This document shows, piece by piece, positions 8,298 to 17,700 of a stretch of 26,114 nucleotides of DNA. Numbering within the stretch: the stretch's first letter is position 1; every line of letters begins with the position of its first letter. This stretch comes from HKST-UBA85 sp035654775 (lineage in GTDB: Bacteria; Bacteroidota; Bacteroidia; Flavobacteriales; Flavobacteriaceae). Position numbers and translations under genes: made by a program. The stretch spans positions 1-26,114 of the forward strand of contig DASRWB010000064.1 in the NCBI GenBank assembly GCA_035654775.1, read 5' to 3'. The notes beneath the pieces were generated by a model that saw only the letters and a list, made by a program, of their open reading frames with translations, was not told where the DNA came from and ran no database searches.

Positions 8298-9134
8298 ATG
8301 GCCATTATTACGCTAACAACTGATTTTGGGGAAAAAGATCACTTTGCCGGTGCGGTAAAAGGAGCAATATACTGTGAGTTGCCTGAGGTAAGAATTGTTG
8401 ATATCTCACACTCTATTTCACCGTTTAACATCATGGAAGCGGCTTATGTGATTCAAAATGCCTACAGCAGTTTTCCGAAAGGGTCGATACACATTATAGG
8501 GATAGACTCTGAGCTTAATCCGGAGAACAAGCACATCGCCTTAGCGCTGGACGAGCACTATTTTATTTGTGCCAATAACGGTATAATGAGTATGATATGC
8601 AGTGAGATTCAGCCTTCTAAAATAGTAGAGATAAATATCCACGACCGGATAGAGACCAGTTTTCCGGTACTGGATGTGTTTGTTAAGGCAGCCTGCCATA
8701 TTGCCCGCGGCGGGACGCTGGATGTGATAGGAAAACCCATAACAGAAATAAAACCCATTACCCATATCAAGCCTTACGTGAATGAAGAAAAGACGCAAAT
8801 TATAGGCTCGATAATTTATGTGGACAATTATGGCAATGTGGTTACCAATGTACGCCGTTCTTTTTTTGAAGGTATCCAAAAAGGAAGACCCTTTGAGTTG
8901 CATGCACGCAGTTTTAAATCGGGTGTGATTTATGAAAAATACAGTGATTTTATTAATTTTTCGATACCTGAAGAAAAACGCCACGATGCCGGTCAGGCTC
9001 TTGCAGTTTTTAACTCGTCGAGCTACATAGAAATTGCCCTGTACAAAAGTAACCCTGCTGCGGTAGGTAGTGCCTCTACCCTTTTGGGGTTGAATTTAAT
9101 GGATACCATAACAATTAACTTTTATAAAGATTAA
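8298..9134 (+). CDS. SAM hydroxide adenosyltransferase (DUF62 family)
   Basis: The family hydrolyses S-adenosylmethionine with a water-derived hydroxide to adenosine and methionine, and is related to fluorinase and chlorinase. The 278-residue protein shows the N-terminal TTDFG (7-11) with the following Asp/His, PFNIMEAAYVIQNAY, IIGIDSELN, ICANNGIMS and the C-domain motif DNYGNVVTN (176-184). Only seven bases separate its stop from the gldFG start, so they are one operon. A plus-strand TAGTTTTG (8132-8139) about 160 bases upstream fits the Bacteroidetes -7 box, but I see no clear -33 partner. Why this enzyme precedes gliding genes is unknown. Confidence 0.93.
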   Translation: MAIITLTTDFGEKDHFAGAVKGAIYCELPEVRIVDISHSISPFNIMEAAYVIQNAYSSFPKGSIHIIGIDSELNPENKHIALALDEHYFICANNGIMSMICSEIQPSKIVEINIHDRIETSFPVLDVFVKAACHIARGGTLDVIGKPITEIKPITHIKPYVNEEKTQIIGSIIYVDNYGNVVTNVRRSFFEGIQKGRPFELHARSFKSGVIYEKYSDFINFSIPEEKRHDAGQALAVFNSSSYIEIALYKSNPAAVGSASTLLGLNLMDTITINFYKD

Positions 9135-9141
9135 ACACGAG

Positions 9142-11523
9142 ATGTTCGCTTTATTAAAAAAAGAAATACACACCTTTTTTGCCTCTGTCATAGGCTATCT
9201 CGTAATTGGGGTATTTTTACTGCTTAACGGATTGTTTTTATGGTTTTTTAAAGGCGATTACAACATTCCGGATAGCGGATTTGCCGATGCTACCCCGTTT
9301 TTTACGCTGGCACCGTTGATTTTTATTTTTCTTATTCCGGCGGTAACCATGCGCAGTTTTAGTGATGAGAAAAAACACGGTACGCTGGAGCTGCTGTTCA
9401 CCAAACCGCTGTCGAAGTTTTCCATTGTAGTCGGAAAATACCTAGGGGCTTACTTTCTTATTCTGATAGCCTTACTGCCCACTTTGCTCTATATCTATAC
9501 CTTGTATGCTTTAGGAAATCCGGTAGGCAATCTGGATTTTGGGAGTACGTTTGGTTCCTATTTCGGATTGTTGTTTTTAATTGCGGCCTATACCGCTATA
9601 GGTATATATGCATCTACCTTGTCCACCAATCAAATTGTGGCATTTATTGTTGCCGTATTTTTATGTTTCTTTTTTTACCTAGGGTTTAACGGCCTTGCAG
9701 ATGTATTTTCCAGCCATACGATTTCAAAACTGGGCATGGACATGCACTACAAAAGCATAAGTCGCGGGGTAATTGACACCCGAGATATTTTATATTTCTT
9801 AAGTATTACTTTATTTTTTGTGATCCTTACCGTACTCGCGTTGGAACGCAGCAAGGCTGCCCGAAAGAAATGGATGTACGGGCTAGCTTTGCCTTTGGTT
9901 TTATTGTTGTTCAGCTTTTACTCGGGTGCTTTCTATCAGCGATTCGATTTAACTTCGGATAAGCGCTATACGCTTCACCCCGTTACCGAAAGTATTCTTT
10001 CGCAGGCAAATTCGCCGGTTTTGATTGATGTGTTTTTGGAAGGCGACGACTTTCCTTCAGAAATTCGAAAGTTACAGGCAGAAACCCGGCAGCTTTTGGA
10101 AGAGTTTGCCGTAAAAAACAGTCATATCCGGTTTCAGTTTATCAATCCCACAGCAGATGAAGCTACAAGCGACAGAAATATGCAAAGTCTGGCCAATCGC
10201 GGGCTTACCCCAATGCAACTCAGCGTAAAGGAAAGCGGTAAAACCAGTACCAAGGTGATTTTTCCCTGGGCTTTGGCCAGTTATAATGAAGAAACCGTAG
10301 CCATACCGTTGATAAAAACCCATATTGGAGCCACCCAAAGCGAAATGGTAAGCAGTTCGGTACAGCAGCTGGAATACGCCCTTGCCGACGGACTGACTAA
10401 ACTCCTGAATGAAAAACAAAAAAAGATAGCCATTTTAAGAGGCAACAAAGAGCTGGAAAACATTTATATAGCCGATTTTATAAACACCATAAAGCCTTAC
10501 TATTTTGTAGCGCCTTTTACGCTGGACAGCGTAGCCGCAAATGCCGAAAGCACGTTAAGGCAGTTGCGGGAGTTTGATTTAATCATAGCGGCAAAACCCA
10601 CTGAAATTTTTACCGAAGAAGAGAAGTATGTGCTGGATCAATACACCATGCACGGCGGTAAAAGTTTGTGGTTGGTAGATGGCGTTTCGGTGGTAAAAGA
10701 CAGTTTGCAAGCTACCGGAAAAACCTATGCGTTACCAACAGACCTAAACCTGACAGATTTTTTCTTTAAATATGGCGTACGAATCAATCCGGTACTGGTA
10801 AGCGATCTGTACTCTGAGCCTATTGTTCTGGCTACCGGCACTGGCAGTAATGCACAGTTTAATGAATATCCGTGGTTTTATGCTCCTTTGGTAAAAAGCA
10901 AAGACCATCATCCGGTGGTGAAAAATATCAACCTAGTAAAATTCGACTTTGCCAGCGCATTGGACACCTTAAAAATTGACGTTTCTAAAACCATTTTACT
11001 GGAAAGTTCACCGCGTTCTAAAATAGAAGGTGTACCTAAGGAAATAAACCTGAATATGGTAAACCAGAAACCGAATCTAGCGGGATATACCACAAGCGGT
11101 ATTCCGCTGGCCGTATTGCTGGAAGGTGAATTCACTTCGGTGTATAACAACCGCATTAAGCCTTTGGACCTTGAAGACAACAAAAACAGCAGCCTGCCTA
11201 CCAAAATGGTAGTTATTGCCAATGGTGATGTAATAAAAAATGAAGTAGGCCGAAACGGCCCCGAAGAATTGGGCTTCAACAAATGGAACGGTGAAGTATA
11301 CGGCAACAAAGAATTTTTGCTGAATACGGTAAACTACCTGCTTGAAGATACCGGACTTATAAACATACGAAGCAAAGAATTGCGTATTCCCTTTATGAAT
11401 TTAGAAAAAATAGCCCAAGAAAAAACCAAATGGCAGCTGGTTAACGTACTACTACCACTCGTTTTACTCGCACTTTTCGGGATAGTGTTTTCTTACTTCA
11501 GAAAAAAAAGGTACGCGACGTAA
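9142..11523 (+). CDS. gldFG: GldF-GldG fusion, gliding-motility ABC transporter permease plus auxiliary domain
   Basis: Residues 1 to about 238 are GldF, an ABC-2 type permease with about six to seven helices and the conserved FLIPAVTMRSFSDEK, GTLELLFTKPLS, and GSYFGLLFLIAAYT segments. From about 245 the sequence is GldG: one helix, then FYQRFDLTSDKRYTLHPVT (264-282), a large periplasmic domain (the ABC-type uncharacterised/IFT52-like region), and a C-terminal helix (about 765-785) with a basic tail. In Flavobacterium the two are separate genes of about 241 and 560 codons; here no stop or restart separates them. The complex, with the ATPase GldA encoded elsewhere, is needed for gliding in some Flavobacteriia. 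It is co-transcribed with the DUF62 gene and is followed 86 bases later by dnaN. Confidence 0.93.
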   Translation: MFALLKKEIHTFFASVIGYLVIGVFLLLNGLFLWFFKGDYNIPDSGFADATPFFTLAPLIFIFLIPAVTMRSFSDEKKHGTLELLFTKPLSKFSIVVGKYLGAYFLILIALLPTLLYIYTLYALGNPVGNLDFGSTFGSYFGLLFLIAAYTAIGIYASTLSTNQIVAFIVAVFLCFFFYLGFNGLADVFSSHTISKLGMDMHYKSISRGVIDTRDILYFLSITLFFVILTVLALERSKAARKKWMYGLALPLVLLLFSFYSGAFYQRFDLTSDKRYTLHPVTESILSQANSPVLIDVFLEGDDFPSEIRKLQAETRQLLEEFAVKNSHIRFQFINPTADEATSDRNMQSLANRGLTPMQLSVKESGKTSTKVIFPWALASYNEETVAIPLIKTHIGATQSEMVSSSVQQLEYALADGLTKLLNEKQKKIAILRGNKELENIYIADFINTIKPYYFVAPFTLDSVAANAESTLRQLREFDLIIAAKPTEIFTEEEKYVLDQYTMHGGKSLWLVDGVSVVKDSLQATGKTYALPTDLNLTDFFFKYGVRINPVLVSDLYSEPIVLATGTGSNAQFNEYPWFYAPLVKSKDHHPVVKNINLVKFDFASALDTLKIDVSKTILLESSPRSKIEGVPKEINLNMVNQKPNLAGYTTSGIPLAVLLEGEFTSVYNNRIKPLDLEDNKNSSLPTKMVVIANGDVIKNEVGRNGPEELGFNKWNGEVYGNKEFLLNTVNYLLEDTGLINIRSKELRIPFMNLEKIAQEKTKWQLVNVLLPLVLLALFGIVFSYFRKKRYAT

Positions 11524-11562
11524 ATGTTAATAAGTTTGTTTCCTATATTAACAGCTTTAAAA

Positions 11563-11570
11563 TATATTTG
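11563..11570 (+). promoter_or_regulatory. dnaN promoter, -7 box
   Basis: TATATTTG is a perfect match to the Bacteroidetes -7 consensus TAnnTTTG, about 40 bases before the dnaN ATG, in an AT-rich gap after gldFG. A TTTG at 11535-11538 could be the -33 partner, with slightly long spacing (24 bp). Confidence 0.55.
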
Positions 11571-11609
11571 TAAATCAATACAAACCGAACAAATTCTTAC
11601 GTAACAGAA

Positions 11610-12728
11610 ATGAAGTTTATAGTTTCAAGTACCTATTTATTAAAACAATTACAGCTCCTGGGCGGCGTTATTAATAATTCCAATACCTTACCCATTTTAG
11701 ACAATTTTTTGTTTGAACTCAAACAAAGTCATTTAACCGTTTCCGCCAGTGATTTAGAAACCACCATGTCGGCCACCTTAACGGTAGAAAGCAACAGTGA
11801 AGGTAGCATTGCCTTACCGGCACGACTGCTGCTGGATACCTTAAAAACCTTTCCGGAGCAACCGCTTACCTTTGTTGTAGAAGAAAACAACACGGTAGAA
11901 ATAAGCTCCAACCACGGAAAGTATGCCCTGGCCTATGCCAACGGTGAAGAATTTCCAAATGCGGTAAGCCTAGACAACCCAAGTACCACTACGGTAGAAG
12001 GCGACATTCTGGCCAACGCCATAAGTAAAACCATATTTGCTGCAGGAAATGACGATTTACGCCCTGTAATGAGTGGTGTGTTTTTTCAATTTTCAACCGA
12101 CAGCTTAACCTTTGTAGCCACCGACGCTCACAAGCTGGTAAAATACACCCGTGAGGATGTGAAAGCCCCGCAAACGGCAGAGTTTATCATGCCTAAAAAA
12201 CCGCTCAACCTGTTGAAAGGCATGCTTGCCGGTAGCGAGGATGCGGTGACCATAGAATACAACGAATCTAACGCCTGTTTCAAGTTTAACAACATTGTAT
12301 TAATATGCAGACTTATTGACGGTAAATACCCAAACTACGAAGCCGTGATTCCAAAAGAAAATCCAAACAAGCTTACCATAGACCGTACGCAGTTTTTAAA
12401 CTCGGTACGCAGGGTAAGTATCTTTTCAAATAAGACCACACACCAAATACGGTTAAAAATTGCGGGTGCCGAACTGAATATTTCTGCCGAAGACATAGAC
12501 TACAGCAACAAGGCCGAAGAACGCCTGACTTGTGATTACCAAGGGGACGATATGCAAATAGGCTTTAACTCCCGATTTTTGACTGAAATGCTCAACAATC
12601 TAAACTCTGATGAAGTACAGCTGGAAATGAGCTTACCCAATCGCGCCGGAATTCTAACGCCCGTGGACGGACTTGATCAAGGCGAATCGATTACCATGCT
12701 GGTTATGCCGGTGATGTTAAACAACTAA
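11610..12728 (+). CDS. dnaN: DNA polymerase III sliding clamp, beta subunit
   Basis: The 372-residue protein is a full-length three-domain beta clamp. It begins MKFIVSSTYLLKQLQLLGGVI and includes NTLPILDNFLFEL, the domain-II FVATDAHKLVKYTRE and RPVMSGVFFQF, and ends with the typical MLVMPVMLNN. It encircles DNA and tethers polymerase III and repair proteins. It has its own promoter-like box just upstream and a strong terminator just after the stop, so it can be expressed apart from gldFG. It is not next to dnaA here; placement beside gld genes is consistent with Flavobacteriia. Confidence 0.98.
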   Translation: MKFIVSSTYLLKQLQLLGGVINNSNTLPILDNFLFELKQSHLTVSASDLETTMSATLTVESNSEGSIALPARLLLDTLKTFPEQPLTFVVEENNTVEISSNHGKYALAYANGEEFPNAVSLDNPSTTTVEGDILANAISKTIFAAGNDDLRPVMSGVFFQFSTDSLTFVATDAHKLVKYTREDVKAPQTAEFIMPKKPLNLLKGMLAGSEDAVTIEYNESNACFKFNNIVLICRLIDGKYPNYEAVIPKENPNKLTIDRTQFLNSVRRVSIFSNKTTHQIRLKIAGAELNISAEDIDYSNKAEERLTCDYQGDDMQIGFNSRFLTEMLNNLNSDEVQLEMSLPNRAGILTPVDGLDQGESITMLVMPVMLNN

Positions 12729-12747
12729 ATCCTTTACATAAACCAAT

Positions 12748-12783
12748 AAAAAAACGCTCATTCCCGGAATGAGCGTTTTTTTT
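12748..12783. terminator. Bidirectional intrinsic terminator between dnaN and DUF4870
   Basis: An A-run leads into ACGCTCATTC-CCG-GAATGAGCGT (perfect 10-bp stem) and a run of eight or more T. The A/T tracts on both sides let it end dnaN on the plus strand and the convergent minus-strand sulfur/RND gene row. Confidence 0.93.
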
Positions 12784-12810
12784 ATCTCTCTGTGAAAAAT
12801 TTAAAACTAA

Positions 12811-13149
12811 CTAACTAATAAAATTAAGAGATAAAGGATATTTTGGTATTTCGCCATTACTGGCTTTTATAGCGTTCAGTACCGGAAAAAGGATGGAAAT
12901 AATGCCTAAAACAAGTAAACCCACAATACCCAATCCTAAAAGCAAAATAAGCGGAATACATATAATGGCATAAATAATCAGACTTAGCTGAAAGTTTATG
13001 ATACGCTTTCCGTGTTCGTCCATATCGTGTACTTTGTCTTTTTGTGTAACCCAAATAACCAAAGGCACAATTAAACCTCCCACACCTGTTACGGTGGTAA
13101 GTAATTGACTTAAATGGGTTATGACTAAAAGTTGTTTGTCTTCTCTCAT
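12811..13149 (-). CDS. DUF4870 domain-containing membrane protein
   Basis: The 112-residue protein has the DUF4870 pattern. There is a first hydrophobic segment (THLSQLLTTVTGVGGLIVPLVIW), a short polar loop with MDEHGKRIINFQLS, and two further hydrophobic segments (about 55-92) ending in NAIKASNGE. The family is of unknown function and common in Bacteroidetes and Firmicutes. It is the last minus-strand gene before the shared terminator, 81 bases after the DUF6691 gene. It may be reached by readthrough of the sulfur-transport unit, but there is no specific evidence that it belongs to that pathway. Confidence 0.88.
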   Translation of the reverse strand: MREDKQLLVITHLSQLLTTVTGVGGLIVPLVIWVTQKDKVHDMDEHGKRIINFQLSLIIYAIICIPLILLLGLGIVGLLVLGIISILFPVLNAIKASNGEIPKYPLSLNFIS

Positions 13150-13230
13150 ATTTATGTGTTTATTTTGCTGTGGCTTTACACCCGTTAGACGCTGTTTGTA
13201 CTTAAATGTTACAATTGTCAGGGTTATTTT

Positions 13231-13644
13231 TTAGTGTGGTAGCTTGTTTTTCAGTATTCCGTAGACAAAAGTTCCTAGTAATGCTCCAAAAATAACCAAA
13301 AGTATGGTGCCGTATCCGGCACCAACCAAAACATACATAGGTCCCGGACAAGCACCGGCCAGTGCCCAGCCTAAACCAAAAAGGGTACCACCAATAAAGT
13401 AACGAACAATCCCTTTTTCTTTGGGTGGCAAAACAATAGGACTTCCGGTAATGGATTTCATTTGAAAACGCTTGATAAGCCAGATACAGCAAATACCAAC
13501 AACTAAAGCCGAACCCATTATTCCGTACATGTGAAAAGATTTAAATTGAAACATTTCAAAAATACGATACCAGGAAGCCGCTTCGGACTTGTACATGACT
13601 ATACCAAAAAAGATGCCTATAAATAAATAGATACTGTATTTCAT
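13231..13644 (-). CDS. YeeE/YedE-like half transporter, DUF6691 family
   Basis: The 137-residue membrane protein has about four helices and the motif LAGACPGP (96-103), with a conserved Cys99 like those lining the substrate path of YeeE-type thiosulfate transporters. It is half the size of full-length YeeE and is encoded three bases after a second half-size YeeE/YedE gene, so the two likely pair into one transporter. Residues 52-53 are an extra Cys-Cys in the second helix. The expected role is movement of thiosulfate or a related reduced sulfur species across the inner membrane. Direction of transport is not visible from sequence. Confidence 0.88.
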   Translation of the reverse strand: MKYSIYLFIGIFFGIVMYKSEAASWYRIFEMFQFKSFHMYGIMGSALVVGICCIWLIKRFQMKSITGSPIVLPPKEKGIVRYFIGGTLFGLGWALAGACPGPMYVLVGAGYGTILLVIFGALLGTFVYGILKNKLPH

Positions 13645-13647
13645 GGA

Positions 13648-14205
13648 TTAAAAAATAAGGGGAAACAAAAGGTGAACCATAACTAAGCCACCGGCAAAAA
13701 AACCAAGCACAGCAATGAGCGAAGGCAACTGCAAGTTGCTTAATCCGGAAATGGCATGCCCCGAAGTACATCCACCGGCGTACCTAGCACCAAAGCCTAT
13801 CAAAAACCCACCGCCCAGAAGAAGGAGAAAATGTTTGGCATTAAGGTTTTCCCATAAGAACAAGTCCGGTGGCAAATAGTTGCTTTCGGTTGCCGAAAAC
13901 CCGTAGTCCTGCAAGACAGAAACTACAGCAGGGTTTACTCCGATTTCAAAATCGGGTTCAACTAAGTAGTTTGAAGCCATAAAGCCTCCAAGTACCGCAC
14001 CCAGAATCACTACCAGATTCCAGCGTTCGGCTTTCCAGTCGAAGTTAAAGAATTCGGTTACTTTTCCTGCTCCGGCAGCACTGCACAAGGTTTGTAAATT
14101 GGAAGACATTCCAAATTTTTTACCTGTGTAAAGCAAGGCTGTCATGACAAGCGCAATTAACGGCCCGGATACATACCAAGGCCAGGGTTGTAAAATAATT
14201 TCCAT
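13648..14205 (-). CDS. YeeE/YedE family sulfur transporter, N-terminal half
   Basis: The 185-residue protein has about four to five hydrophobic segments and two signature cysteines: Cys41 in TLCSA and Cys146 in YAGGCTSGHAISGLSNLQ (the family hallmark). In E. coli YeeE such cysteines carry thiosulfate through the membrane. It lies directly before the DUF6691 partner gene, three bases apart, and after the RND/DUF2892 genes on the same strand. A loop of about 40 residues (84-120) separates the two halves of this protein. The pairing with rhodanese and CstB-like genes nearby supports a role in reduced-sulfur handling. Confidence 0.92.
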   Translation of the reverse strand: MEIILQPWPWYVSGPLIALVMTALLYTGKKFGMSSNLQTLCSAAGAGKVTEFFNFDWKAERWNLVVILGAVLGGFMASNYLVEPDFEIGVNPAVVSVLQDYGFSATESNYLPPDLFLWENLNAKHFLLLLGGGFLIGFGARYAGGCTSGHAISGLSNLQLPSLIAVLGFFAGGLVMVHLLFPLIF

Positions 14206-14219
14206 GCTTACTTTTTTAG

Positions 14220-14227
14220 CAAAGGTA
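14220..14227 (-). promoter_or_regulatory. Candidate -7 box for the yeeE/yedE pair
   Basis: Minus-strand TACCTTTG matches TAnnTTTG exactly, 14 bases upstream of the YeeE start. No GTAAC-N4-GTTAC copy occurs at the 22-bp position used by the other sulfur promoters, and no clear TTG lies at -33. It could add constitutive or other control to the end of the RND operon. Confidence 0.4.
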
Positions 14228-14272
14228 AAGCTTCTATGTAAACATGGAAATTATATTTCTACTTTTAAAGGT

Positions 14273-14455
14273 TTATTTCACCCCTAATTTCTCCAAAATA
14301 GTATCCATCAGGCACCATTGGGTTAATGACGATTGCAGTAAATTGGCGCCTACAAAAGCCGTAAACCACAGCCAGTTTATATTTACATAAACGGCCAGCA
14401 GTAAACTGATGAGTATAAATGTACCTGCAATACCTCTTACAATTCTGTTTTTCAT
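14273..14455 (-). CDS. DUF2892 (YgaP-like transmembrane) domain protein
   Basis: From the ATG at 14455 the protein is 60 residues, MKNRIVRGIAGTFILISLLL and onward, with two hydrophobic helices and the motif NLLQSSLTQWCLMDTILEKLG. DUF2892 is the membrane part of YgaP-type rhodaneses and often occurs as a small stand-alone protein in sulfide-detoxification clusters. A longer frame starting at 14485 overlaps the upstream gene and adds an atypical KNIFKKRKL stretch, so I prefer the shorter start, 13 bases after the upstream stop. The Cys near position 47 (QWC) is the conserved one. Confidence 0.88.
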   Translation of the reverse strand: MKNRIVRGIAGTFILISLLLAVYVNINWLWFTAFVGANLLQSSLTQWCLMDTILEKLGVK

Positions 14456-14468
14456 GAGTTTTCTTTTT

Positions 14469-14774
14469 TTAAATATATTTTTCAATTGGAACTACGACGG
14501 CTCGCACCGGATTGTTGCTTTTCAGTCGGCTGTTAAATGCTTTGATAAGTGTAAACAACACCTCTATTTTTTCTTCGTCGGTAAAGGAAAAGAACATTTC
14601 TGAATCGGCTCCGGAACTTTCAGTAGCAAACCAACTTGCCGGTAACTGAAGCGTACCCGGAGACTTAAATCCTTCAATATCAGACTCGCTGAAGTTTTCA
14701 ATGCGAGCCTGTTTAAACAGGCTCAGTACATCCTTTTTATATTCGTCTACTATGGTAACGATAACTAGTTTCAT
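14469..14774 (-). CDS. Small PII-like (ferredoxin-fold) protein in RND operon
   Basis: I do not recognise a named family with certainty. The 101 residues follow a beta-alpha-beta-beta-alpha-beta order: MKLVIVTIV, DEYKKDVLSLFKQARI, a loop with SDIEGF, EMFFSFTDEE, KIEVLFTLIKAFNSRL and VRAVVVPIEKYI. That is the layout of PII-like proteins such as the DUF3240 proteins encoded next to metal RND pumps. No signal peptide is present, so it should be cytoplasmic. It lies two bases after the RND permease stop, which implies tight co-expression and a possible regulatory contact with the pump. A PII T-loop with Tyr51 is not evident. Confidence 0.7.
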   Translation of the reverse strand: MKLVIVTIVDEYKKDVLSLFKQARIENFSESDIEGFKSPGTLQLPASWFATESSGADSEMFFSFTDEEKIEVLFTLIKAFNSRLKSNNPVRAVVVPIEKYI

Positions 14775-14776
14775 GG

Positions 14777-17700
14777 TTATTTATAATTTTTACGTTCTAT
14801 TAAGTAATACACTAACGGTACCACCAGCAAGGTGAGTACGGTTGAGGCTATGGTGCCGCCCATTAGCGAAATAGCCAAGCCTTGAAAAATTGGGTCAAAC
14901 AGGATAACAAAGGCTCCAATTACCACCGTTCCCGCGGTTAATAATATAGGGGTTGTTCGCACGGCTCCGGCTTCAATAATAGCCTGTTTTAAGGGAATGC
15001 CTTCGTTTAGTCGTAAATTCACAAAATCAATCAGTAACACAGAATTTCTTACCATGATTCCCGCTAGTGCAATCATACCTATAAACGAAGTAGCTGTAAA
15101 GAAAGCGCCAAAAATCCAGTGTCCCAAAACAATACCTACAAGCGATAACGGAATGGCTACCATCATAACTATCGGAGCTTTAAAGTTTTGAAACCATCCC
15201 ACGATAAGCATGTAAATAATGATGATTACACCTAAAAAAGCTATCCCTAAATCTCTGAAGACTTCCAGGGTAATTTGCCATTCGCCATCCCATTTAACGG
15301 TATAGTTGTCTTCAAAATCGGGTTGTGTCATGTAAAGTTCGTCAAGAGTGTATCCCTGTGGAAGTGGAATATCTTTTAGCTTTTCCTCCATGCCCAGTAT
15401 AGCGTATACCGGACTCTCCAACTCACCGGCCATATCCGCCAGCACATAGACTACCCTTTTCTGGTTTTTTCGGTAGATGCTTTTTGCTTTGATGGTTTCT
15501 TCCACGGTAACCAAATCCGCCACAGGAACCAATGGTCCTTGAGCCGAGCGTATTTTTAATTGGGCAATATCGCTTATGGTAGATTTTTCTTTTTCGTCCA
15601 AGGCTAAGATTATGCCTACTTGATCCGCAGCATTTTCATCGTACAGCGAGGTAACCGCACGATCACTCAATGCGGTATTCATCGTGTAAACAATTTGTTG
15701 CGGGCTTACGCCATACAACATGGCTTTTTCTTTATCTATGATAAAGTTGTATTCGGTTTGATTGTCTTCTACCATCCAGTCAATATCCACTACATCCGTG
15801 GTGTTGTGTAAAATGTCCTGAACGCTGTTGGCAATCTCCATTTGCTTGTCATAATTGGGTCCGTAAACTTCAGCTACTATGGTTGACAAAACGGGTGGTC
15901 CGGGTGGCACTTCCACAATTTTAACATTGGCACCAAACGGTTTCGCTATACGCTGGATTTCCGGCCGAAGCAGCTTAGCCACTTCATGACTTTGGATACT
16001 TCGGTCATGCTTGTCAATCAAATTCACCTGAATATCGGCCATGTTGCTTCCGCCACGTAAATCGTAATGGCGCACCAAACCATTGAACGTTATGGGTGCC
16101 GACGTGCCTACATAGCTTTGATAGTTTACTATTTCAGGGCGTGTAGCCAGGTACTGTGCAATTTCTTTAGTCACTACAGCAGTACGCTCCAGTGTGGTAC
16201 CTTCAGGCATGTCTATAACTACCTGAAACTCATTTTTGTTATCAAAAGGTAACATTTTTACCGCTACCGATTTAGTGAAAAACATAGCTACCGAACCCGC
16301 GAGCAATACGAATGTAGCTCCAAGAAATACCCAGCGTTTGGTTTTGTTTTCAATTAGTGGACGTTCCAGCTTTTCGTACATACGGTAAATAAAGGTTTGC
16401 TCCAATGCCTTTTCTTCTTTAGTTTCTGAGTTGTTTCCTTTATCTCTTTCCCGTAAAAACAGATATCCCAAATACGGCGTAATGGTCAAAGCCACAAACA
16501 GTGATAGTATCATGGCTATGGAGGCTCCTATAGGCATAGGCGACATATACGGTCCCATCAGTCCGGAAACAAAAGCCATAGGCAATACCGAAGCAATAAC
16601 CGTAAAGGTAGCCAGTATGGTTGGGTTACCTACTTCGTTGATGGCATATAAAGCGGCTTGCTTAAACGGAAGCCTTTTCATTTTAAAATGCCGATGCATG
16701 TTTTCAGCAATAATAATGGAATCGTCAACCACAATACCGGTTACGAATACCAGGGCAAAAAGTGTAATTCGGTTTAAGGTATAATCCAGCATGTAGTAAC
16801 TTAACAGCGTAAGGGCAAAAGTTATGGGTACCGAAAGAAACACCACTAAACCACCGCGCCATCCCATAGCCAGCATCACTACAAATGTTACAGCTATAAT
16901 GGCACCTAAAAGGTGTATCAAAAGCTCCGATACCTTTTGCGAAGCCGTTTCTCCGTAATTTCGGGTCACTTCCACATGTACATCATCCGGAATTAAACGG
17001 GTTTTTAAATGTTCTACTTTTTCCAGAATAATATCTGAAATTTTCATGGCATCGGCGCCTTTTCTTTTGGCCACCGACAGGGTTACCGCCGGATATTCTG
17101 CCTTGTAGGTACTTGCCTTTTCGCTGGCTTGGCCAAAGCCCAGCGATACATAATTATCGGGTAATTCCGGACCGTCAACAACAGTGGCAATTTGTTTAAG
17201 ATAAACAGGTTTATTTTGCTGAACACCCACAACCAGGTTTTCTACATCTTCAGCGGTTTTTAAAAACTGACCGGTATTCACAACAAATTCAGTATCGTTT
17301 TTCGTAAAGCTACCCGAACTTAATTGTCGGTTGCTTCCTTTTATCATCTCAGAAACGCTTAAAAAATCGAGTCCTGCTGCTGAAAGTTTGTCTTTATCAA
17401 GAACTACGCGTAAAGCACGATTTCTGCCGCCTATTTTTTTGGTTATGGCTACGTCGTTTACTTTTTCTATTTCATGGGTAAGCTCTTTGGCTATTTGTCT
17501 AAGACGGTAATCGTCATAGGTTTCACTCCAAAGGGTTAGTCCCAGCATAGGTACATCGTCAATAGCCCGTGTTTTTACTATTGGAAGTGTAACCCCTTGA
17601 GGCAACTTGTCCATGTGTTTGTTGATTTCATTATAGAGCTTTACATACGAGCGTTCTATATCTTCACCTACATAAAACTGCACAATTACAAGGGCTTGTT

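Noticed and set aside
13198..13211. Possible operator near the DUF6691 stop (ends in GTTAC)
   Set aside because: Only the right half-site fits; the left half does not match GTAAC at all.
14456..14485. Upstream start for DUF2892 adding MKNIFKKRKL
   Set aside because: It overlaps the PII-like gene and adds residues not typical of the family; the ATG at 14455 gives the expected N-terminus.
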